From Candidatus Methanoplasma termitum (GTDB lineage Archaea > Thermoplasmatota > Thermoplasmata > Methanomassiliicoccales > Methanomethylophilaceae): 64,000 nt of DNA. The notes below the pieces were generated by a model. The model ran no database searches, was not told the DNA's origin, and was given only the letters and a program-made list of their open reading frames with translations. Positions within the stretch are counted from its first letter, which is position 1, and each line of letters begins with the position of its first letter. Made by a program: the position numbers and the translations under genes. Positions 1 through 9,708 of the stretch are shown piece after piece. The stretch lies in assembly GCF_000800805.1 (NCBI RefSeq), contig NZ_CP010070.1:992001-1056000 (forward strand). Direction: 5' to 3'.

Positions 1-1060
1 CGATGGTGAAGGTGTTGCCTTCCGGATCCAAAGCGGTGAGGTCTACTGTAGCAGTTATCTTTGGCACGTTGACATATCCGCTCTTGTAGAGGATTCCGAA
101 CACATTGTCTGTGTTGCTGTCCGTTACCATTGTTGAACCGCTTCCGTCGTCTATGCCGCCCGGACCTGTAAGGGTTATGTTGACCCTGTTGTACTTTGTC
201 GCGTAGTCGGTGGTCTTGATGAACTGAGCGAGGACCGTCATGTCCGCCGCGGTGTATCCCGTGGGGTTGGCGTAGCTCTTCGCTCCGGACTCTTCGAAGT
301 ATTCGAAGGTGTACGCATCTGTGCCGATGGTGCCGTCCGCCGCGCTGACACTGATCTTCACGACCGATATCGGCACGTTGACGTATCCGTCCTGGTACAG
401 AGTTCCATAGACTGTGCCGTCGTCGCCGGTGATCGTCACGGACCCTGCCTCATCGGGCTGGATGTCCACGTTGATCTTGTGGTACTTTGTCGCGTAGTCG
501 GTGGTCTTGATGAACTGAGCGAGGACCGTCATGTCCGCCGCGGTGTATCCCGTGGGGTTGGCGTAGCTCTTCGCTCCGGACTCTTCGAAGTATTCGAAGG
601 TGTACGCATCTGTGCCGATGGTGCCGTCCGCCGCGCTGACACTGATCTTCACGACCGATATCGGCACGTTGACGTATCCGTCCTGGTACAGAGTTCCATA
701 GACTGTGCCGTCGTCGCCGGTGATCGTCACGGACCCTGCCTCATCGGGCTGGATGTCCACGTTGATTCTATTGTACTCAGTCACAAAGTCTGTGGTGAGC
801 ATGAATGTCGCAGTGACGTCCAGGTTGTCCGCCACTACCATTGTCGGACTGGCATAGCTTGTGTCGTATGCTGTTCCGCCAACAGGTGTGATATCGAAGC
901 ATACGAAGGAGTATGTGGCTCCATCGGCTCCGGTCAGAGCAATATTGGCCATTGGTGTTGTTCCATCAGCATGCATCTTGGGGATACTGACTATTCCACT
1001 ATTGTAGAGAGTTCCGTATATCGTTCCATCTCCATTTACTATTACTGTTCCATCTGAGAT
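1..1060 (-). repeat. Tandem 97-residue (291 bp) repeats in the adhesin
   Basis: Two almost identical 291 bp units lie at about 190-480 and 481-771, with a diverged unit on each side. Each encodes a module containing ADMTVLAQFIKTTDYATKY and ending in a VNVPISVVKISV-like strand. The units run off the left edge, so the copy number is unknown. Confidence 0.85.
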
Positions 1061-4000
1061 AGTTGGATCAAAAATTACATTGACCAGATAATAGTCGTTG
1101 GCGTCACCAAACACCGCATATATCGTGTCGCCGTTGGCCACGGTGTAAGTGGTCGGGCTCACAGAGGATACGGGTCCGGAGTTCTGCTTGAAACTGACGA
1201 ACACCGCCGGGGATACCGCCGTCGCCTTGAAGGTCAGGCTGTATCCCGACGCTACGGGTATGGCCACCGTCGATGTGACCGATACTGTCGCGATCGTCGT
1301 TGTTCCGTCTGAAACGGCTACCGATCCGGGTCCGCTGACATCCACTGTTATGTTGTAATAGACCGAGGAATCGGCGTTGAACACCGCGTATATCGTGTCG
1401 CCGTTGGCCACGGTGTAAGTGGTCGGGCTCACAGAGGATACGGGTCCGGAGTTCTGCTTGAAACTGACGAACACCGCCGGGGATACCGCCGTCGCCTTGA
1501 AGGTCAGGCTGTATCCCGACGCTACGGGTATGGCCACCGTCGATGTGACCGATACTGTCGCGATCGTCGTTGTTCCGTCTGAAACGGCTACCGATCCGGG
1601 TCCGCTGACATCCACTGTTATGTTGTAATAGACCGAGGAATCGGCGTTGAACACCGCGTAGACCGTATCATTGGGAGCCACCGTATAGTATGTGGGGCTG
1701 CTGTATGATATCGGTGTGACGCTGTTCTGCTGGAAGCTGACGAAGACGTTCGGTGCGGTTGTCGAGGCATCGAACTTCAGATAGTATCCTGCAGTGATCG
1801 GCACCGCGATGGTCGATGTTGTTGAGACTGTCTGAGAATATCCCGTTCCGGTGACTGTGACGCTGCCGGTTCCCGTGATATTCACTGTTATATCATACAC
1901 ATCTGAACTGAACATCGCCGTCACCGTGTCGCCGTTTGATATGTCATAGATCTTCGGTGTGACGGCATCCGTCGTTCCCGGTGCCGGTGTCTTCTTGAAA
2001 CTGACGAAGGCGTCCGATACTACGACTGCGGTGAATGTCACGCCGTTGGCATTTGCCACGGGTATAGCCAGGGTGTACGTGTTCGGTCCGACGAACGGTG
2101 TCGCGAATCCCGTCACACTGACATTGCCGTTCCCGACGATGGTCAGGGTCATGTTGTAATAGACCGAGGAATCGGCGTTGAACACCGCGTATATCGTGTC
2201 GCCGTTGGCCACGGTGTAAGTGGTCGGGCTCACAGAGGATACGGGTCCGGAGTTCTGCTTGAAACTGACGAACACCGCCGGGGATACCGCCGTCGCCTTG
2301 AAGGTCAGGCTGTATCCCGACGCTACGGGTATGGCCACCGTCGATGTGACCGATACTGTCGCGATCGTCGTTGTTCCGTCTGAAACGGCTACCGATCCGG
2401 GTCCGCTGACATCCACTGTTATGTTGTAATAGACCGAGGAATCGGCGTTGAACACCGCGTAGACCGTATCATTGGGAGCCACCGTATAGTATGTGGGGCT
2501 GCTGTATGATATCGGTGTGACGCTGTTCTGCTGGAAGCTGACGAAGACGTTCGGTGCGGTTGTCGAGGCATCGAACTTCAGATAGTATCCTGCAGTGATC
2601 GGCACCGCGATGGTCGATGTTGTTGAGACTGTCTGAGAATATCCCGTTCCGGTGACTGTGACGCTGCCGGTTCCCGTGATATTCACTGTTATATCATACA
2701 CATCTGAACTGAACATCGCCGTCACCGTGTCGCCGTTTGATATGTCATAGATCTTCGGTGTGACGGCATCCGTCGTTCCCGGTGCCGGTGTCTTCTTGAA
2801 ACTGACGAAGGCGTCCGATACTACGACTGCGGTGAATGTCACGCCGTTGGCATTTGCCACGGGTATAGCCAGGGTGTACGTGTTCGGTCCGACGAACGGC
2901 GTCGCGAATCCCGTCACACTGACATTGCCGTTCCCGACGATGGTCAGGGTCATGTTGATCGTTGTGTTGGCATTCGGATCGAACGTCGCCGTCACCGTGT
3001 CGCCGTTGAGGATCGAGTATGTGACTGGGCTGTAGCTGTCCGTCGTTCCCGGTGCCGGTGTCTTCTTGAAACTGACGAAGACGTTGGGCGATGTGTGGGA
3101 TTCCGTGAACTTAATGCTGTTCGCAGAGGCCACGGGTATAGCCAGGGTGTACGTGTTCGGTCCGACGAACGGCGTCGCGAATCCCGTCACACTGACATTG
3201 CCGTTCCCGACGATGGTCAGGGTCATGTTGATCGTTGTGTTGGCATTCGGATCGAACGTCGCCGTCACCGTGTCGCCGTTGAGGATCGAGTATGTGACTG
3301 GGCTGTAGCTGTCCGTCGTTCCCGGTGCCGGTGTCTTCTTGAAACTGACGAAGACGTTGGGCGATGTGTGGGATTCCGTGAACTTAATGCTGTTCGCAGA
3401 GGCCACGGGTATAGCCAGGGTGTACGTGTTCGGTCCGACGAACGGCGTCGCGAATCCCGTCACACTGACATTGCCGTTCCCGACGATGGTCAGGGTCATA
3501 TCGTAGTGCGTGTTAGCAAACGCCGCAGTGATAGTGTCACCATTCCCTACATCATATGTCATCGGGCTGTAGTTGACAGGCGTTCCGGCGGATCCTCCCG
3601 ACGGGGTCTTCGTGAAACTGACGAAATTGTCAGTTCCGGCGGTTGCACTGAATGTCAGACTCGTGGTGGTGAACGGAACAAGTATCTGATATGTTCCCGG
3701 CCCAACGTACGGCGACCCGCTGACGCCTGTTCCTGTGACATTGACCGAACCGTTACCCGTTATTATCAATGTTACAATGTTGCCGGCGGCCGCTATTAGC
3801 TGGTTGTCGCCGTTAACGGTTGGAGTTACCGACCTTGTAGTAATCGTGTATGGAGATTGCAAACCCGAATATGGCTTGACCTGCCCGGCTGGAGTTCCAT
3901 CTATCAGAACAAGTACTTTTGTAGTATCTACGCCTGTCGGCACATCAAAGGACACCGCGGTGGTCGCGGGAATAGTCGTTATATCGGTGACCGTCGAATA

Positions 4001-7000
4001 TACATAGGATGCGTCAGGGTTGCCCTTGAAATACAGCGTTGAACCGGATGCGGATTTTGACATATCGAAGTTGCCGACGATCTTGCTGGTAGGTGCTCCG
4101 AACGTGACCGTGTTCACACCGGATCCCAGAACAACGTTGCCGTTGACAGTACCGTTGTTCGTAAGGGTGACCGGCCAGATCGCAGTGTTGTCTGCTGTTA
4201 TTCCGTTAGTTGTACCGTTGATCGTCGCGCCTGCGTTGTTCGTTATCAATGCCTGAGTTGAAGGCGAGCTGTAGATACCTGTCGGACCTGTTATGGTTCC
4301 GCTGTTTTCCACCACCGCACCTCCTGTGCAGCTCAGGTTGATACCGATGGTACTTCCAATGATAGAACCGCCATTGAGGTTCTTTATCTTTGAAGGCATA
4401 CCGCCAGTAACGGACACACCTGCAATGGTTCCGCTGATATCTCCCGAATTCTCTATGATGCAGCCATTGCCGCCGCCTACATAGATACCGTATGTTCCTT
4501 CGATGTTGCCTGGAGAGGATCCTAAAATAGTATTATCACCGCTCTCGTTGTATATCATTACGCTTCCGTCGCTAACCTCTATACCTGGGCCATTGCTGCC
4601 GTTGATCCATCCGTTCCCGTTATGAACGACTGCGTCGGACTGTATTAGAACTCCTTTTGATGCTCCGTTGATCACACCGCCTCTGTTATCAAGGTTCACG
4701 GAACCTGAACCCACCGATATCTGTACGGCTGCATTGGCTGCGGCGGAGGTGTTCTTGATGTTTGCATTGTTCTTGATCGTCACGCCGTTCTTCAGCTCAA
4801 CAGTGCTTGGGTAAGAAGTGGCGGTAACTGCTCCATGCAACGTGATCTCGCCCCAATCGTTGCCGGAGGCCCCGCCGTCGAATGTAATGGCAACGTTGCT
4901 ACCTATATCCAGTGTGCCGGGATCTGTTGGATTCGTAGCCGGGTCGCCCCAGAACGTTATCGAACAGTCGTGGCCTGCGGCATCGCCTTTGATGGCTTCG
5001 ACAGCGAGCTGAACATTCGTCTGATCGAGTGCGACCGTTCTCCATGTGCCGTCCAACAGCCTTTCATATGCGGAGTATAAACTAATACCGGGAGTAGAGT
5101 TATTGCTTGTAAGTATGTAATCATATGTGGGAACATATGGTTGCACTTTGTACACAAAGTATATTACGTCATTCACACCGCCGGTCAAATAAGTCCTGGA
5201 TGGCTGACCGGGGGTGACAGGAGTATAATCCGTAGCGTTCGTTGGAGGGCTGTCCCATTTGTATCCAAGGATCGCGTAATCAGGAATGGGCGGGATCGTT
5301 CCGATATATGTTCCGTCGACACTCGTATCCATTATATGCAGGGAATCGGTCTGTATATACTCGGGGGGAGAGGCGGCTATCTTGTCTATGTCCAAATAGA
5401 ACTCATTGACAGATGATAGTTTGATGGGGAGATCCTGTACAAACTTGATGCGTAAGAACGGTACGCCGGTGGGGTCGCCTGTATATGCATATGTGTCATA
5501 TCCTGTTTTTGAGTTTGTTGTATGGATCTGTGGGCTGTTGTTATAGGCGCTGTTGCTGCTGACTATTTTTGCTGTGTATATTGGAGTTCCCACTCTCACT
5601 CCTTCTGCATAAATTGTATATGTCGTACTTGATGTGGCATTGGGGAATTGGAAGGCAAAGGGCCTGTTGTTTGCTCCCAGTTCGGGGAAAGTCATCATCG
5701 ATGCGCCGGTACCTGCGTCCGAATATATCCTCAGAGAGTAGGGGTAAGTGTAAAAAAGCTGGGGGATCTGATACCCGCCTGGTCCGCTGGGATCATTAGC
5801 ATAAACACTTACAAAATAACCGCCTCCCGTGATAGAGGTTGCACCGATGGCTTTTGGTGATGTAGTATATATGCCCCAACACCATGCCTTTAAGGTCACT
5901 CCTGGTTCAAGAGTAAGGGCTGTGCCGGCGCCGTTGTTTGATGAGGCACCGGCTCCGCCTCCAATGGCTGACCCACCCTGAGAAGACGCTGTTACTACTG
6001 CATTGTCAAGGAGTTTGATCGTGCCGCCGCTACCTCCGCTACCGCTTTCGCCTGTCTGATTAGTTGGACCGCCGCCTCCGATACCTGCGCCGTATTTTGA
6101 GGTCCTGTTGTCTGCTGTCACCACAGCATTGCCGCCGATCGTGATCGTACCGGCTGGGCCTCCGGCACTGTTGAGAACGTTGGATCCTCCACCTCCGATT
6201 GCTGCGCCGCCATTAGAAGTGGTCATTTTAACTGTCACCACGGCATTGCCATTGATCGTGATCGTGCCGCCTCCGGCGCCCGGACTTCCTCCGCCGCCTC
6301 CGATACCTGCCCCTGTGCCCGTAGAGGTTGCGGTCACATTGCCGCCGGAAATATTGATTATACCTCCGGCATGACCTCCGGCGCCTCCGATGGCTGCGCT
6401 GTTTCCGGAAGCTGTGGCTGTTATCGTTCCGCCCTTTATGTTAATGGTATATGTCAGTGTGGCAGCGGTACTGTTGCCTCCAATAGCTGCGTTGTTTGAG
6501 GTAGCAGACGTAATGAGCGAACCGCTTTTCATGCCGGTGCCTGCTGCACTATCGATTGTAACTGTTGCGGTAGGGGACACCTGTATCGCTTTGACAGTGT
6601 TCGTGCCGTCCAACAAAAGGGTGACGTTGGCGGTGCCCTGTAAAGTGATAGTGCTGTCTCTGACTGAGGGGGATGTGATCTGACTTAAATTGATATTACT
6701 AAGTACAACAGTACTGAGAGTAACGCCCGTTTGGAATACTATATCTCTAGTCAAAGCTGTTGTTGCAGGTTGGTTTTGCGTGATTGTATATGTACTGCCA
6801 TTCGCCCCTGCGGCAAATGTCACAATATTATTTGCGAACGTCACATTTGCATTCGCAGGTGAAATGGTCATTGAATTGAGGTTTATCGTGTAGTCTGTCG
6901 TTGGCGGCGTAGCCAACGTTTCTTCCAAATCTTTATCTTCTATCGTTATCGCCACAAACACTCCTGACAATACGAGCATTGCAGCCAAAATCACCAGAGC

Positions 7001-7036
7001 TGAACCGCGTCCGCTCCTTCCCAGATTAAGTCTCAT
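1..7036 (-). CDS. Giant adhesin-like surface protein, N-terminal part (C-terminus beyond left edge)
   Basis: The minus-strand frame is open from an ATG at 7036 to the left edge, so at least 2,345 residues are present and the gene is partial. The start is preceded by a purine-rich GGGGAGAAGGA. Residues about 10-32 form one hydrophobic segment (SALVILAAMLVLSGVFVA) acting as signal or anchor. Then comes a Gly/Ala/Thr/Asn-rich stretch with repeated AIGGGG-type turns (about 5960-6520), typical of parallel beta-helix adhesins, a central Thr/Ser-rich part (3800-5700), then at least ten Ig/InlB-like modules of about 90 residues (1081-3770) and a second family of 97-residue repeats (1-1060). Large adhesin-like proteins are common in gut and termite Methanomassiliicoccales; attachment to host or syntrophic surfaces is inferred. 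No catalytic motif is visible. All plus-strand reading frames here are shadows of the repeats. Confidence 0.85.
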   Translation of the reverse strand, partial: MRLNLGRSGRGSALVILAAMLVLSGVFVAITIEDKDLEETLATPPTTDYTINLNSMTISPANANVTFANNIVTFAAGANGSTYTITQNQPATTALTRDIVFQTGVTLSTVVLSNINLSQITSPSVRDSTITLQGTANVTLLLDGTNTVKAIQVSPTATVTIDSAAGTGMKSGSLITSATSNNAAIGGNSTAATLTYTINIKGGTITATASGNSAAIGGAGGHAGGIINISGGNVTATSTGTGAGIGGGGGSPGAGGGTITINGNAVVTVKMTTSNGGAAIGGGGSNVLNSAGGPAGTITIGGNAVVTADNRTSKYGAGIGGGGPTNQTGESGSGGSGGTIKLLDNAVVTASSQGGSAIGGGAGASSNNGAGTALTLEPGVTLKAWCWGIYTTSPKAIGATSITGGGYFVSVYANDPSGPGGYQIPQLFYTYPYSLRIYSDAGTGASMMTFPELGANNRPFAFQFPNATSSTTYTIYAEGVRVGTPIYTAKIVSSNSAYNNSPQIHTTNSKTGYDTYAYTGDPTGVPFLRIKFVQDLPIKLSSVNEFYLDIDKIAASPPEYIQTDSLHIMDTSVDGTYIGTIPPIPDYAILGYKWDSPPTNATDYTPVTPGQPSRTYLTGGVNDVIYFVYKVQPYVPTYDYILTSNNSTPGISLYSAYERLLDGTWRTVALDQTNVQLAVEAIKGDAAGHDCSITFWGDPATNPTDPGTLDIGSNVAITFDGGASGNDWGEITLHGAVTATSYPSTVELKNGVTIKNNANIKNTSAAANAAVQISVGSGSVNLDNRGGVINGASKGVLIQSDAVVHNGNGWINGSNGPGIEVSDGSVMIYNESGDNTILGSSPGNIEGTYGIYVGGGNGCIIENSGDISGTIAGVSVTGGMPSKIKNLNGGSIIGSTIGINLSCTGGAVVENSGTITGPTGIYSSPSTQALITNNAGATINGTTNGITADNTAIWPVTLTNNGTVNGNVVLGSGVNTVTFGAPTSKIVGNFDMSKSASGSTLYFKGNPDASYVYSTVTDITTIPATTAVSFDVPTGVDTTKVLVLIDGTPAGQVKPYSGLQSPYTITTRSVTPTVNGDNQLIAAAGNIVTLIITGNGSVNVTGTGVSGSPYVGPGTYQILVPFTTTSLTFSATAGTDNFVSFTKTPSGGSAGTPVNYSPMTYDVGNGDTITAAFANTHYDMTLTIVGNGNVSVTGFATPFVGPNTYTLAIPVASANSIKFTESHTSPNVFVSFKKTPAPGTTDSYSPVTYSILNGDTVTATFDPNANTTINMTLTIVGNGNVSVTGFATPFVGPNTYTLAIPVASANSIKFTESHTSPNVFVSFKKTPAPGTTDSYSPVTYSILNGDTVTATFDPNANTTINMTLTIVGNGNVSVTGFATPFVGPNTYTLAIPVANANGVTFTAVVVSDAFVSFKKTPAPGTTDAVTPKIYDISNGDTVTAMFSSDVYDITVNITGTGSVTVTGTGYSQTVSTTSTIAVPITAGYYLKFDASTTAPNVFVSFQQNSVTPISYSSPTYYTVAPNDTVYAVFNADSSVYYNITVDVSGPGSVAVSDGTTTIATVSVTSTVAIPVASGYSLTFKATAVSPAVFVSFKQNSGPVSSVSPTTYTVANGDTIYAVFNADSSVYYNMTLTIVGNGNVSVTGFATPFVGPNTYTLAIPVANANGVTFTAVVVSDAFVSFKKTPAPGTTDAVTPKIYDISNGDTVTAMFSSDVYDITVNITGTGSVTVTGTGYSQTVSTTSTIAVPITAGYYLKFDASTTAPNVFVSFQQNSVTPISYSSPTYYTVAPNDTVYAVFNADSSVYYNITVDVSGPGSVAVSDGTTTIATVSVTSTVAIPVASGYSLTFKATAVSPAVFVSFKQNSGPVSSVSPTTYTVANGDTIYAVFNADSSVYYNITVDVSGPGSVAVSDGTTTIATVSVTSTVAIPVASGYSLTFKATAVSPAVFVSFKQNSGPVSSVSPTTYTVANGDTIYAVFGDANDYYLVNVIFDPTISDGTVIVNGDGTIYGTLYNSGIVSIPKMHADGTTPMANIALTGADGATYSFVCFDITPVGGTAYDTSYASPTMVVADNLDVTATFMLTTDFVTEYNRINVDIQPDEAGSVTITGDDGTVYGTLYQDGYVNVPISVVKISVSAADGTIGTDAYTFEYFEESGAKSYANPTGYTAADMTVLAQFIKTTDYATKYHKINVDIQPDEAGSVTITGDDGTVYGTLYQDGYVNVPISVVKISVSAADGTIGTDAYTFEYFEESGAKSYANPTGYTAADMTVLAQFIKTTDYATKYNRVNITLTGPGGIDDGSGSTMVTDSNTDNVFGILYKSGYVNVPKITATVDLTALDPEGNTFTI
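1081..3770 (-). repeat. Array of about ten 260-270 bp Ig/InlB-like modules
   Basis: Modules begin near 1081, 1351, 1621, 1891, 2151, 2421, 2692, 2952, 3222 and 3492. Each carries a MTLTIVGNGNVSVTGF-like strand, a FVSFKKTPAPG segment and an NGDTVTATF end. Units 1 and 2 are identical over most of their length, as are units 8 and 9. They resemble bacterial Ig-like/InlB B-repeat stalk modules, which is a family-level inference. Confidence 0.85.
1419..3020 (-). repeat. Near-perfect 801 bp direct duplication (three modules each)
   Basis: The block 1419-2219 recurs at 2220-3020 with an exact 801 bp offset (267 codons, in frame). The only difference I noticed is a T/C in the codon near 2100 versus 2901. 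It is a recent in-frame three-module duplication, so copy number may vary between cells or be collapsed in assemblies. Confidence 0.85.
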
Positions 7037-7265
7037 TTCCTTCTCCCCTATTACATGAAAAATTGCACACAAAGATGGTGCATCCCATGAAGAAAGGATG
7101 CTTGTAACGCACACGATGAGGCCCCCTATCGGCCTCACCATCCTCCCCTATGGTGCCTGCATAAAGTTATCCATATGCAACTTTTTGTTCTATCATGCAC
7201 ATTTCTAAACTGATATATGAAGTTTCGTAGTATCAATATCATACTAAGTAACATATATAATATAC
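7037..7265 (-). promoter_or_regulatory. Promoter and hairpin-rich 5' leader of the adhesin gene
   Basis: Read on the minus strand, an AT-rich TATA-like segment lies at about 7250-7262 and the adhesin ATG at 7036, suggesting a leader of nearly 200 nt. The leader holds two perfect stems: GAGGCC/GGCCTC at 7118-7136 (7-nt loop) and GCATCC/GGATGC at 7080-7101. Such a long leader is unusual beside the many leaderless genes here. No known riboswitch class is recognised. The remainder to 7556 shows no gene. Confidence 0.45.
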
Positions 7266-7556
7266 AATCGCTGCCAGCATGTGCACCATAATATATAGAA
7301 CATATAGAAATATGAGGGACTGACCGCATTGCTCACCGCAAAAGATGGTTTCGGATCTCCTCTGACATCCGCCCGTAATTCAGTTGCAGTGTCCGTTTTA
7401 CACAACCTTTTCCGACCCGTGTAAAGACGCACTGCATCGGAACACAGGTTATGCGTAGGACGAATTCCTCCGAGACAACGGCCTGTCGATTTTTTCATTT
7501 TAAGTCTCAAGGAAAGATTATTAAGAGACCTCTCAATCCAATGGATAGGTAGGCCG

Positions 7557-8909
7557 ATGGGTAGAGAGATAATCGTCATAGGTTCGGGCGGCGCCGGAAT
7601 GACCGCGGCTTCCACCGCCAGAAGGACCGACCCGAATTCAAAAATAACAGTCATTACCGAGGATACGGACATAGCGTACTCATCATGCGTGATACCTTGG
7701 GCGATCGAGGGAAAGGTATCTTGGGACAGTGCGGTGATGCATACTCCAGATCACTATTCGGCCAAGAAGAAAATAGATGTTCTCACCCAGACCAAAGTAG
7801 AGTCCGTGGACGATTCCGCAAGAACGGTCACCGCAGGCGGGAGAACGTACAGATACGATTCTTTGGTCATAGCCACCGGCGGAAAGGTCTTCATACCGCC
7901 GATAAAAGGAACGGACCTGAAGGGAGTGTTCATCGTAAGGACCATCCGGGACGGAAAGGATATTCAATCGTACACAAAAAAAATCAAAAAGGCCGTGGTA
8001 TGCGGCGCGGGGGTCATAGGTCTGGAGACCGCTTTGGCCCTGTCGCATCTCGGGAAGGATGTCACCGTCATCGAGATGTTCGATCAGATAATGCCCCGTA
8101 TGGCGGACAAGGACATGGCCGATGTAATGCGGGAATACCTTGAGGGCAAAGGGATCAAGTTCGTGCTCAGTACGCCGGTGCAATCGGTCAACGGCTCGGA
8201 GAAAGTGAGCGGCGTGACCGCCGGGAATACCGTATATCCGTGCGAGCTGGTCATTTTCGCTACCGGCATAAGATCGAATGTCGACATCCCCAAACAATTG
8301 GGATTCGATATCGGGCAGCTCGGAGGGGTCGTCGTGTCGCCTTCGCTTAATCCTTACAGAAAGGGGGAACTTATAGAGGACATTTATCTTGCGGGCGACG
8401 TCATACAATGCGAATCGGCGGTCGTTCCGGGCCCTGCGATGAGCCAGCTCGGATCGTCCGCGGTCAGGCAGGGAAGGGTCGCCGGCATAAACGCCGCCGG
8501 CGGCAAGGCTCTTTACGGGCCCGTGGCAAGCCCGTGGGTGAGCGTCATGGGGGATGTCGAGATCGCAGGCACGGGACTGTCGACGGGGTTGGCCGCCTGG
8601 TACAAAGTGCCCACCGTTTACGGAAAGGCGGAGGGCCTTACGCGCGCCAGATATTACCCCGGGGCGAAGAAGATGAAGGTGAAGATCATCGCCGATGCGG
8701 CGACGCACCGGCTGATAGGAGCACAGATAATCGCCGGAGAGGGCACCACGGGCAGGATCAACTGGCTTACTTCCGCCATAATCTCAAAGATGACGGCAGA
8801 GGATTTCCTCATCCGTTCGGAGAACGCATATTGTCCTCCCACATCGATGGTCAAGGACGTCATCGTCTCGGCGGTCGAGGACCTTTGTAAGAATTTCGAG
8901 GCTCAGTGA
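7557..8909 (+). CDS. FAD-dependent NAD(P)H oxidoreductase, CoA-disulfide reductase/NADH oxidase family
   Basis: The 450-residue protein has an N-terminal FAD-binding GSGGAG motif (residues 9-14), a second nucleotide-binding GAGVIGLE near 150, the FAD-site motif IYLAGD near 275, and a C-terminal dimerisation domain. A lone Cys44 in YSSCVIPW is the redox cysteine of the CoADR/Nox/persulfide-reductase subgroup; there is no CxxxxC pair, which excludes dihydrolipoamide dehydrogenase. The likely role is NAD(P)H-dependent reduction of CoA-disulfide, polysulfide or O2 in the cytoplasm of an anaerobe. A long minus-strand frame inside it (7683-8708) is a codon-bias shadow. It is followed 4 bp later by the TPD-family gene, so the two are probably co-transcribed. 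Confidence 0.85.
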   Translation: MGREIIVIGSGGAGMTAASTARRTDPNSKITVITEDTDIAYSSCVIPWAIEGKVSWDSAVMHTPDHYSAKKKIDVLTQTKVESVDDSARTVTAGGRTYRYDSLVIATGGKVFIPPIKGTDLKGVFIVRTIRDGKDIQSYTKKIKKAVVCGAGVIGLETALALSHLGKDVTVIEMFDQIMPRMADKDMADVMREYLEGKGIKFVLSTPVQSVNGSEKVSGVTAGNTVYPCELVIFATGIRSNVDIPKQLGFDIGQLGGVVVSPSLNPYRKGELIEDIYLAGDVIQCESAVVPGPAMSQLGSSAVRQGRVAGINAAGGKALYGPVASPWVSVMGDVEIAGTGLSTGLAAWYKVPTVYGKAEGLTRARYYPGAKKMKVKIIADAATHRLIGAQIIAGEGTTGRINWLTSAIISKMTAEDFLIRSENAYCPPTSMVKDVIVSAVEDLCKNFEAQ

Positions 8910-8913
8910 TAGA

Positions 8914-9708
8914 ATGGAATATGATGTGTACAAGAAGCTCTACGATTCTCTGAACAAACCCGGGGACATAGAGATACTCCTCGAAAAAGGCTACGACCGA
9001 AGGCTGCTGGAGACGCTTTACACTCAAAAGATAAGCAGGGACGTGAAGAAAAGATTCCATTTCATTAAAGATAAGGCCCCATACATGCTGAGGGAATGGA
9101 AGAAAGGGAAGACGCTGATGGAGATATCCGACAAATACAAGTTCCCTCCCATCTTGACCGCAATGATGATATTCCAAGAGGACGGCGCCAACAGGAAGCA
9201 GTTCTGGGATTTCATAAAGCATCCCGAAATGCTTGAGAGCCCGCAGACCGCCGAAGAGGTCCGGGAGGTTGTCAAGAACGATCTGGTCTATTCTCCGGAA
9301 GCCAACGACAGGCATGCGGAGAGGGGTCTGTGGGGGGAAGGGCTTCTCCACGAGTGGCTTGACGGCCAAGGGATAACTTACAAGACAGAATGCGACCTCC
9401 GCGGAGGAGAGGGCGTGAAAACACCGGACTGTCTTCTGGACAGACCGATGGTGTACGACGGGAAGAAGATCTGCTGGATAGAAAGCAAAGCGTCCTTCGG
9501 GGACAATGTAGAGTTCAGATACAATTCGAGAAAGCAGCTAATTCCGTACACAAATCTGTTCGGTCCCGGCCTTGTCATATATTGGACGGGATGCCTTTAC
9601 GATCTCGAATGGCCCCCGAATGTTTATGTTTCGGATATAACCGTCCTTGAGAAGAAACTTGAGCCCTTCAGCGGCGACGAGACGTGCCTTTATTGTACTC
9701 GGCCCTGA
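8914..9708 (+). CDS. TPD-domain (CDIN1/C15orf41-like) putative nuclease
   Basis: The 264-residue protein has a helical N-terminus with an HTH-like segment around 65-90 (GKTLMEISDKYKFPP) and a C-terminal restriction-endonuclease-like core: RGLWGE, then KTPDCLL, then IESKASFGD. The TPD motif plus ExK pair defines the TPD family conserved in archaea and eukaryotes. The substrate is unknown. Its 3' end overlaps the convergent mptA gene by 41 bp. Confidence 0.7.
   Translation: MEYDVYKKLYDSLNKPGDIEILLEKGYDRRLLETLYTQKISRDVKKRFHFIKDKAPYMLREWKKGKTLMEISDKYKFPPILTAMMIFQEDGANRKQFWDFIKHPEMLESPQTAEEVREVVKNDLVYSPEANDRHAERGLWGEGLLHEWLDGQGITYKTECDLRGGEGVKTPDCLLDRPMVYDGKKICWIESKASFGDNVEFRYNSRKQLIPYTNLFGPGLVIYWTGCLYDLEWPPNVYVSDITVLEKKLEPFSGDETCLYCTRP

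Noticed and set aside
3095-3799. 234-codon plus-strand frame and several shorter ones over 1-7036
   Set aside because: They are antisense shadows of the adhesin repeats; each recurs with the same 270 or 801 bp period, and the minus frame is open throughout.
7683-8708. 341-codon minus-strand frame
   Set aside because: It lies wholly within the oxidoreductase gene, which has clear family motifs; the frame follows from codon bias.
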